In this document: positions 1 to 6,700 of the stretch, piece after piece | How positions within the stretch are numbered: the stretch's first letter is position 1 | How the letters are laid out: each line of letters opens with the position of its first letter | Source: Promethearchaeota archaeon CR_4 | GTDB lineage: Archaea; Asgardarchaeota; Lokiarchaeia; Sigyniarchaeales; CR-4 | DNA length: 7,125 bases | Direction: 5' to 3' | NCBI GenBank assembly: GCA_001940655.1 | Contig: MBAA01000019.1 | Location: 6,010 to 13,134, forward strand | Notes under the pieces: model-generated | What the model was told of the DNA's origin: nothing | The model's database searches: none | Seen by the model: only the letters and a program-made list of their open reading frames with translations | Translations under genes and position numbers: made by a program

Positions 1-155
1 ACCACAGGTAAACCCGTCTGGGAACGAGGAACTGGAGGGGTTGTTGGCAGGGAAACAGGTGCTGGAGGTTTAGCTGAAGTTGATGGATTCGGTGGAGTTG
101 GTGGAGCTGCAGGAGTGGGTGAAGTAGGAGGTGTTGACGAAGTGGATGGTGGTGG
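1..155 (-). other. Proline-rich cytoplasmic tail, gene A (incomplete)
   Basis: From L1107 to the window edge the residues are almost all P, S, T and A, with PPP, TPPTSPTP, APPTPPNP and TTPPVPRS clusters. It is predicted to be disordered. More of the tail, or another domain, may follow beyond the edge. The purine-rich GGTGGA-like appearance of the plus strand here only reflects the CCA/CCT proline codons. Confidence 0.8.
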
Positions 156-3100
156 AAGTTCTTTACCTGCGGGAATTTGTGTAGCGGGTTGTTTTACATC
201 ACGCGTGTCCTGGTCCTCTTTCCTTTTGATCCTGTATTTGAATTTTAACCGGCTTAGGGAGGATAACGAGATACCTGCGCCTGCAGTATCAAGATAGCCC
301 TCAGTAAAAGCGGCATCCGGGGATTTGAACGTTATCGTGGTTTTCCGTGAGAGTTTCCCTCTCTTCAGGTCTTTAATTAAGGAACGGACTTTCCGGATGT
401 AAGGGGGATATCTCCACACTCGTTGATATTCAGCGAACAACACGCTGAGGGTCACTAGGGCACCAACTAGCAGGTAAATTAACCAAGCGGGAAATCCCCC
501 TTCGGTTGTGGCAATGGCCACTACTGTGACCGTTAATACCTCAAAATGGTAGGTGGCACCTTTATAACAGGAAACATCGATATCAAATTCACCTGCAGGA
601 ACATTCGGAATCACGGCTGTGTAAATGCCAGGGGTGGAGGTTTCCATGAAGTACCCGGAACCGCGTGCCCAAGTGTAGGTTAAAATACATCCCGAAATTT
701 GTTGATTGAAGTCAATATCCGTGACGTTTACGGTTATTGTCAAATTTTTACCAGGATTAATCGTATATGTTAGTCGAGCATCAATAGTTTTGACCTCGGT
801 CCGGATTTGATTGACATTAAGCTGATACGTGCGCCACGCTAGCTGGTACCCCGATGCCTTGACAAGAACTGATACGAGATATACTCCTAATCCTAACCCT
901 ACCGTATTGATGACCATCCTTGTGGTGGTACCCGGGATGACAGTGTACGGTACTGGTATAGTGCCTTGGGTTTCGAGAGTAACGTTATAATTTTCGAGCG
1001 CAACTCCATAATCGGAATCATAATAATTAATGTCCAATGTGATGTTGCCCGAATATGGCACATTCATGTCGCTAAATTGGGTAATATTATCCCCATTCCT
1101 CAAAACGCTCATATAAGTCACTCGAGGGATGATCTTCAACGTAATCCACTTGGACGCTATGTCATAGTTCCCTGACAAGGACGCGAAGAGTTTGATGATG
1201 TATGATCCCTCATCGAAATAGGATGTATTTACTAGAAATTGGTATGCGATCCCAATTTTCGTATAGTTAACGGCAAGAGGATCAATATCTGTTAACCATA
1301 CTATCGCGTTATCGATAGCGCTTGAAGAGTTTGTGTCGTAGTAAATTGCCGTGATATTCAAGGTCCGGTTCCACGGGACACTGACATCGGGAATGACCGT
1401 GCAATCCACTTGATCGAGGAATAGTTGCAGGTAAGTCGGTCGGGAATTGATCTCCAAAGTAATTCGCTTGAACGCGAGGGAATGATTATCCAAGGATGCA
1501 TAGAGCGTAATGATATGAATACCGGCATCGTAATAAGAGGTGTTTACGAGAAACTGGTATCCCGCTCCAACGTGTGTATACTGAACCGCAAGAGGATTTA
1601 AATCTGTACCTGTGATATTCACTATTGCATTCGTGATTGCTGTCGAGGAGCTTGTATCGTAGTAAAATGCCGTAATATTCACGGTTCGTTTCCAAAGCAC
1701 AGAGACCTGAGGAAAATCTGTACAATTTTCCTGATTGAGAAAGAGATCCAAGCGAGTTGGTCGGTCAATGACTGTAACGTCTGCAAAGTAAGTTTTATTC
1801 TCGATGCCCAAGGGCGTTTCTGCATCGATTCGAAGCGTGTAGGGATTACCAGGACTAGGCGGGGTCAGGGAGGTACTGCAATTAATCTGATAAAGACCAC
1901 CCCCCATATCTTTCCAGGAAGAAGCATCAGGCCAAGAAAGTGTAATATCCGCATTTTCGATTCCCACGTTATCGGTCGTCGTGAAATTAGCTACGACTGT
2001 AAAATTCTCATTCCAGATCACGTTAAGATTAGTGGAGCCGACCAGTTGCAATCGGGTGCCTGGGAGATACGTTCGAACCGTGACCGAAAAGTCCATCGTC
2101 AGACTCACGTTGTCGATGAGCAGACTACAATTCTGGACATTGAGAAAATATGGGCCTTCGAGCATAATGACCTGCAATTTGAATTCCTGACTCTGGTTGA
2201 ACTGCACTAGCCCGAGGAGGTCAAAACCCCCCCCACCCTTGACACCTTGGTAATAAGCGGTTGTCCCATTGCTCATCTTAATCGTTTCGGCAAACTGGTT
2301 CCCATCAATGATCACTCGCATCTCGGAATTGGGGGCGGCGGCGGTAGGCCAAGAGGTGGTCAACCTGTACGAGAAATTCAACGTCGCTTTGAGAATGGTA
2401 GCACTCACAATTTCCTCCCCAGGGTTGACATATTCCGGATCCGCATTATTAATCTCCTGCATGGTCTCAACCCAGTTTATTGCCGAGTTTTGATCCACTT
2501 TCTTCTGACAGGTGAAATTCAAACCCATACTCTTAATGCGTAGCGAAGTGAAAGTATCTCTATCTGTCCAGCAATTGTCAGCACAATAGATGTCCATCCC
2601 CACGATTATCTTGAAATTAAGGTGATCTTCAACGAGCACCTGGTTCAGGTAATCAATAAGGGTACTTTCAACCTCCTTTTTAAAAAAAGTATCATACATA
2701 ACCGTTATTGAACGTGAAACATTATTAAATCCTAAGTCGTACGTGCGGTTGTACGCACATTCACGAACAACCGTGAGACTCGGATTCGCAATTTGCAGGT
2801 AAAAGCGCACGTAATCAAATGGGGGGCCCTGAGGATCATCATCATTATCACCATCTGGGATGTCCCAAGCAGTGTTTACTACATCAAGGTTAGTACTCAC
2901 GCTTGCATTGAAAACCGCGGACACGTTAGCACTAGTAATCACATAATCACTCAGGTTTACCGGAGCTTGGACATTCTTCACCCACCAGACACGGGGATTT
3001 TGATTTGCGTCTTCTACCCACGTATGACTCACATAGATTCCAGAACTATCATTAGTGCTGGTATCTGGGTACAAATCATCAACAGATGGGAGTTGTTTGA

Positions 3101-3476
3101 TCCAACCGACTCCACCAGGTATTTCATTTAAAGCGAATGTAGTTACATTCCCGACAATTGTCGAGTTAGCCTGTTCCCCGTTGATAGCTCCCACCACGTC
3201 CCTAGTATCGCCCTCATAATTCACGGCCCACGGGGACACGACTTCACTAAAATTACCATCGTTGATTAATTCCTCGGAAAAATATCTCGTCGTGTCGAAA
3301 TAGTTGGCGGACGAGAGAGGGGATTGCCTTGATTCTTTTCCATCCCGCGAGGGAGTAGAATCCATCTTCTGCAGAGAATTAATGAATAACATACCGTATT
3401 GACCTAGGAGCATCCCCAACAAGGCCAATACGGCGAAAGTTTTAAAGGTTCCATTGAGTAAACCTTTTCTGTGCAT
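1..3476 (-). CDS. Gene A: large single-pass surface protein with Ig-like repeats and proline-rich cytoplasmic tail (3' end outside window)
   Basis: The frame is open for 1158 codons from ATG at 3476 to the left edge, with no stop or frameshift, so the C-terminus is missing. The ATG is chosen for its ribosome binding site five bases upstream and the in-frame TAA two codons before it. Domains in order: basic start and hydrophobic signal or anchor (residues 14-35); an outer beta-rich region (about 66-325) with C240, C298, C302, C323 and an acidic loop (D205-D214); a second beta domain ending LLIDNVSLTMDF (350-463); a beta domain (475-571); three tandem Ig-like repeats (572-890); a membrane-proximal Ig-like domain (891-990); a transmembrane helix (998-1018); a basic juxtamembrane module (1023-1080); and a Pro/Ser/Thr tail (1107 on). 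I count about 34 N-X-S/T sequons outside and none after the helix. It is a paralogue of gene B. No catalytic motif is seen; adhesin, receptor or surface-layer component is inference. Confidence 0.9.
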   Translation of the reverse strand, partial: MHRKGLLNGTFKTFAVLALLGMLLGQYGMLFINSLQKMDSTPSRDGKESRQSPLSSANYFDTTRYFSEELINDGNFSEVVSPWAVNYEGDTRDVVGAINGEQANSTIVGNVTTFALNEIPGGVGWIKQLPSVDDLYPDTSTNDSSGIYVSHTWVEDANQNPRVWWVKNVQAPVNLSDYVITSANVSAVFNASVSTNLDVVNTAWDIPDGDNDDDPQGPPFDYVRFYLQIANPSLTVVRECAYNRTYDLGFNNVSRSITVMYDTFFKKEVESTLIDYLNQVLVEDHLNFKIIVGMDIYCADNCWTDRDTFTSLRIKSMGLNFTCQKKVDQNSAINWVETMQEINNADPEYVNPGEEIVSATILKATLNFSYRLTTSWPTAAAPNSEMRVIIDGNQFAETIKMSNGTTAYYQGVKGGGGFDLLGLVQFNQSQEFKLQVIMLEGPYFLNVQNCSLLIDNVSLTMDFSVTVRTYLPGTRLQLVGSTNLNVIWNENFTVVANFTTTDNVGIENADITLSWPDASSWKDMGGGLYQINCSTSLTPPSPGNPYTLRIDAETPLGIENKTYFADVTVIDRPTRLDLFLNQENCTDFPQVSVLWKRTVNITAFYYDTSSSTAITNAIVNITGTDLNPLAVQYTHVGAGYQFLVNTSYYDAGIHIITLYASLDNHSLAFKRITLEINSRPTYLQLFLDQVDCTVIPDVSVPWNRTLNITAIYYDTNSSSAIDNAIVWLTDIDPLAVNYTKIGIAYQFLVNTSYFDEGSYIIKLFASLSGNYDIASKWITLKIIPRVTYMSVLRNGDNITQFSDMNVPYSGNITLDINYYDSDYGVALENYNVTLETQGTIPVPYTVIPGTTTRMVINTVGLGLGVYLVSVLVKASGYQLAWRTYQLNVNQIRTEVKTIDARLTYTINPGKNLTITVNVTDIDFNQQISGCILTYTWARGSGYFMETSTPGIYTAVIPNVPAGEFDIDVSCYKGATYHFEVLTVTVVAIATTEGGFPAWLIYLLVGALVTLSVLFAEYQRVWRYPPYIRKVRSLIKDLKRGKLSRKTTITFKSPDAAFTEGYLDTAGAGISLSSLSRLKFKYRIKRKEDQDTRDVKQPATQIPAGKELPPPSTSSTPPTSPTPAAPPTPPNPSTSAKPPAPVSLPTTPPVPRSQTGLPV
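294..410 (-). other. Conserved basic juxtamembrane module, gene A
   Basis: Residues 1023-1061 begin YPPYIRKVRSL and end DAAFTEGY. About 21 of 40 aligned positions match gene B with a single one-residue gap, including I-R, R, L, K, G-K, R, T, K-S, D-A and FTEGY. A further RLKFK (1076-1080) matches RLRFK of gene B. Such conservation just inside the membrane, between otherwise diverged tails, suggests a shared partner or membrane-lipid contact. Confidence 0.75.
423..485 (-). other. Gene A transmembrane helix
   Basis: Residues 998-1018, WLIYLLVGALVTLSVLFAEYQ, make one membrane span. It is preceded by FPA and followed by RVWRYPP and a cluster of arginine and lysine, which places the C-terminus inside by the positive-inside rule. 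Confidence 0.9.
807..1763 (-). repeat. Three tandem Ig-like repeats in gene A
   Basis: The repeats begin at R572 (RPTRLDLFL), R679 (RPTYLQLFL) and R785 (RVTYMSVLR) and are 107, 106 and 106 residues long, so the DNA period is about 318 bases. Repeats 1 and 2 share roughly 60% of residues by hand alignment, including NITA.YYDT, PLAV.YT and YQFLVNTSY, and similarity is also visible in the DNA. Repeat 3 is much more diverged but keeps NIT and YYD. They look like beta-sandwich stalk domains, with the first two from a more recent duplication. Confidence 0.85.
3372..3437 (-). other. Gene A N-terminal signal peptide or signal anchor
   Basis: Residues 14-35 form a hydrophobic run (FAVLALLGMLLGQYGMLFI and flanks) after a basic start containing H2, R3, K4 and K12. 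This is the form of a Sec signal. No clear small-residue cleavage site is evident, so the protein may stay anchored at this end too, giving two membrane passes. Everything from about residue 36 to 997 is then placed outside the cell. Confidence 0.7.
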
Positions 3477-3479
3477 TGT

Positions 3480-3563
3480 TTACCACTTCCTTTTAATTTT
3501 TTTAGACATTTGTCTGGGCGTGAGTGCTACTTGTAGCGCCCCACTCGTGTTATTACTACTCAT
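3480..3563 (-). CDS. Possible 27-codon upstream ORF before gene A
   Basis: ATG at 3563 opens a frame of 27 codons that ends in the basic stretch SKKIKRKW and a TAA at 3482-3480. It lies in the same frame as gene A and is separated from its ATG by a single ACA codon. No ribosome binding site precedes this ATG, but the candidate promoter boxes predict a transcript start close to it, so leaderless translation is conceivable. The ribosome binding site of gene A overlaps its last codons, which would permit coupling. A second in-frame ATG at 3509 would give only nine residues. It may equally be chance; no homology can be claimed. Confidence 0.2.
   Translation of the reverse strand: MSSNNTSGALQVALTPRQMSKKIKRKW
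3482..3490 (-). promoter_or_regulatory. Ribosome binding site of gene A
   Basis: Read on the minus strand this is GGAAGTGGT, matching seven of nine bases of the archaeal Shine-Dalgarno GGAGGTGAT and lying five bases before ATG 3476. Together with the in-frame TAA just upstream, it fixes the start of gene A. Confidence 0.65.
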
Positions 3564-3577
3564 TTTGCACGTATCCA

Positions 3578-3601
3578 ATATAATTAAGTTTTCATAATTA
3601 A
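3578..3601 (-). promoter_or_regulatory. Candidate archaeal promoter with duplicated TATA-like box
   Basis: On the minus strand, GAAAAC (3593-3588) followed by TTAATTATAT (3587-3578) resembles a BRE plus TATA box. The octamer TTAATTAT occurs twice exactly, at 3601-3594 and 3587-3580, and the distal copy is preceded by a purine-rich GGAAAAAA-type run that could be its own BRE. Standard archaeal spacing puts initiation at roughly 3571 or 3556, giving gene A a leader of about 80-95 bases. This would let gene A be transcribed separately from gene B. The match is compositional and unproven; AT-rich spacers give such boxes by chance. Confidence 0.35.
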
Positions 3602-3701
3602 TTTTTTCCTTCCAATCGGGTGTCCTGTGAATGTTTATGTAAAAAATAGGGCAATCCTTGGATCACATCGCCTCAAATTTATCAGTGTATAAGGAATTTA
3701 C

Positions 3702-3721
3702 AAAAGATCTCGCCTGATCTT
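3702..3721 (-). terminator. Weak hairpin with short T-run downstream of gene B
   Basis: The minus strand reads AAGATC, six-base loop AGGCGA, GATCTT, then TT: a perfect 6-bp stem beginning 58 bases after the gene B stop. The T tract is short. A separate six-T run lies further down at 3646-3641, nearer the type of U-rich site that archaeal polymerase uses to terminate. Either could end the gene B transcript; neither is strong. Confidence 0.2.
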
Positions 3722-3779
3722 CCCTCCTGTATTGAATAGAAAGAATGATGAAATTTTCGATAGGCCATTACTTCGCCAA

Positions 3780-6700
3780 TTATTTTTTTCCTTCCTTATT
3801 CTCTGTATCCACCTTATCTGTTGTATCTTTCTCTGATTTGGGAGCTGATTTTGCGAGGAGTTTGACGGGGGGTAAATTTTTCGGGGGGGGAGGAACCTTC
3901 TGGTTTGTAGACGGAGGTACTGGTGCTGGCAGTTTAGCGGGGGTTGGATGAGTTGGGGGAGCGGTTAGCGTCACTGGAGTCGTTGTGGCAGGTGGTGAGG
4001 AAACCTTATCGGCATCAGTTCTGGGAGTTGGAGAGTTAATCTCTTTTTCTTCGCTTGTACCCATTTCCACGTCCATTTTGAGGGTGTGTTTGAATCTTAA
4101 TCGAGTTTGCGCGGCCGAAGATACATTCTGTTTTGAAGCAGAGATGTAACCTTCTGTAAATGACGCATCTCCAGACTTGACGGTTAAGGAGGGTTTATTC
4201 CGTCCCACCTTCCCTTTCTTGATGGCCTTCTTCAGGAACCGGATATCCCGGATGATTTTGGGATACTTGAGAACCGTCTGATAGTAAGCAAAGAAGACGA
4301 ACACGCCCGCAATTATCCCGATAATCAGGTAGATGACCCATTCTGGGATTCCTGGCACCACAATTTCGGCAGCGATGAGCGTGATCACCAAGTCATCAAA
4401 CGCGTAATCGCCTCCCTCGCTAATTACCCGGATGGTAATAGGCCACATCCCCTTGGTCACATTAGAGAACGTTGCACTAAAGAAACCCTCTGCGTCCGGA
4501 CCCGTGAGGGTGCCATTTCCATACCGCCACTCGTAAGTGAGGGTTAAATTGGTCAGGAACCCGCCAAAGTCGTCGTTGTCAATCCTAACCTTGTAATTAA
4601 AATTCTCCCCTGCGAGTATGGAATAGGTTGTCTTGTTGTCGTGCGTGTGTATACTCGTCTGGATCGGCTCGACAATGACTCGGATGACAGCTTTCGCAAG
4701 GGCATAATTAGTGACGTTCGCCTCGAGCGTGAGGGAGTGGACGCCTCGGCCTAACGTGGTAGAGTTGAGGAGAATCTCGTAATGATTATTAATAATATTG
4801 AACGTTAATGGACTGGGTGGCGTCGCATCATCCCATATGATCCTCATCGAGTTCACCTGGGACCCAAAGAGCGGAATCCCTCGGAGCTCATCATACAATT
4901 GCACGGAAATGTTCAATTGTGTGGTGATAGGGATTCGAACTGACGGAAGCAAGGTTTTATTGGCGTTATTAAGCATAATGGTTTGGAAGATTGCGGTACG
5001 GGGAACCACTTTTACGTAGATGGAGAGATTCTGTATGAGAAAACCGGTTTGATTCATGGAAATTTCAAGCTTTTGAATCGTGTTAATCGCAAAATTGGAA
5101 TTGTTTCCTGTCACGATATACCTGCCGGATCCACTCCCTTGGCGGATTAATGTCCAGTCGTCTTCATAGGTAATTAAGACTATGGCGTCATCTATACCCG
5201 TGCCCTTTGCACGATCCAGATAGGTGAATTCGAGCGTGAAATTGGCATTCGATTGCACCGCTACGGTTGGGTAGATGCTCGAGGTAAGGGTTGTGTCCAA
5301 TATGACGTCCAGGCTGACATTGAACGCATCGGGAGTGAAGTAGGGATGACCCGCGTTGACAGTAACGTTGTATTTGCCGTAATCACCAATTATCCACACC
5401 ACAAAGTCCACCGAGTAATACCCGGGGGCGATCTCAGTTAAAGTCTGTATCGACCCGTTAAAACTTTGGAAGAAGACTGTCGCATCGCTAATTGGGTCGC
5501 CCGACAAAGAGTCATTGTACATCACCCGAATCCGCTGAACCGACCCGTTGACCACCTGATCCAAATCCGGATCATCCATAGTTATTTGAGCGAGATGTTT
5601 GACTAAGATTACCTTGGAACGAAGACCGGTTTCATTGCATTGCGTTGCCCCGCGGGTATTGTTCCACGTTACCAAAACGGTGTATTCACCTGCCATATAA
5701 TTGGGTCCGTTCACCGGAATCTGGAAGGGGGTGAAATTCACTTTACCACTTGGACTTACCAGTTTTTCATCATGATGTTCACTCCATACCGTTCCATTGG
5801 GGAACCTTACTTCTAACTGGGCATAAGTGTCCGTTACGGACTCGGCGCCACCCGTCAGGATTTGGGCAGTGACATTCAGGTAATCCCCTGCAAAGAATTC
5901 ATCGGTCGAATACCAGTCCATTGGACTCGTGATGTTCTTATATGTTGTCAAACCAGTCAGATAATTTGGACTGTAAAATTCCAATTGCCATTTTCCGGGA
6001 AAGTTTTCTGCTCGATTTGCCGAAACATCCAGACGTCCTGAACCGAAAGATATGCCAGACTCTGTTAGAACGTTCGTAGGAATTGGATCATAGAGAGCCC
6101 ATAGGATCCAATCACTCGGATAAAAGATGCTAAAATTATATTGAGAGTAAAGGGTCAGGTCGGGGGCATAAAAGTATCCAGTCCAATTACATATCGTGTC
6201 ATTTTGAATCGTGAAGGCAGATCCGGAGGTACCGTTAAATATCTGGGTGTTTTTCGTGTTATTGACGAATTGTGTTAAACTTGTGGTCAATTCCACGTCA
6301 GTTGAATTTCCAATCGAAAAATTCACTATGGTTGGTTGGTAATTCGCTTCTGATGGATTCGTCCAGGAACCGTTTAGAATTGCATACCCGATCCCATAGT
6401 CAATGTCTTGGACTTGGACGAGGGGACCTTCTGCCGTATCGTTGACTCTTAGTTGCACCTGGCTTGGTTTTACCGCTGCTTGCAAGTACATCGAGATATT
6501 GTCGAATACTACCGCATCTCTATATGGAGTGGAGGATTCCCAATAACACCCCGAAGTTTGTTGGTGAATGCCTATCGCGAAATCCAGATTACTTGGAGTG
6601 CTAAGATACTTGTCAATCTCAAGGAGGGGCATATCATATTCGATACGGTGCCATGTATTTGTGGCGTATGTACTTTCGAACACGTGGAAATCCTTTCGGA

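Larger units (their letters stand above)
3477..3779 (-). other. Intergenic spacer between paralogues B and A (303 bases)
   Basis: The spacer is AT-rich and has no substantial gene. In the minus-strand direction it holds a weak hairpin (3721-3702), a T6 run (3646-3641), two TTAATTAT boxes (3601-3594 and 3587-3580), a 27-codon open frame (3563-3480) and the gene A ribosome binding site (3490-3482). A 28-codon frame from ATG 3768 has no ribosome binding site and is not called. No tRNA or CRISPR-type repeat is visible. Confidence 0.7.

Noticed and set aside
70..165. GGTGGA-like repeat or G-quadruplex on the plus strand
   Set aside because: It is the complement of CCA/CCT proline and threonine/serine codons in the gene A tail, irregular in period and with only two-G runs.
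2247..2543. Overlapping plus-strand open frames of 98 and 74 codons
   Set aside because: Two frames over the same bases, both antisense to gene A; typical shadows of a coding strand.
2793..3131. 112-codon plus-strand open frame
   Set aside because: Antisense to the outer domain of gene A, which is open across the whole stretch with sensible sequons and beta-strand patterns.
3594..3667. GTG-started 22-codon frame in the spacer
   Set aside because: A GAGGCGAT sequence resembling a ribosome binding site directly abuts the GTG with no spacing, and the peptide is not convincing.
3683..3768. 28-codon minus-strand frame just after gene B
   Set aside because: No ribosome binding site before the ATG, and nothing recognisable in the peptide.
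3745..3951. 68-codon plus-strand frame crossing the end of gene B
   Set aside because: Its glycine-rich end is the antisense of the proline-rich tail; no supporting signals.
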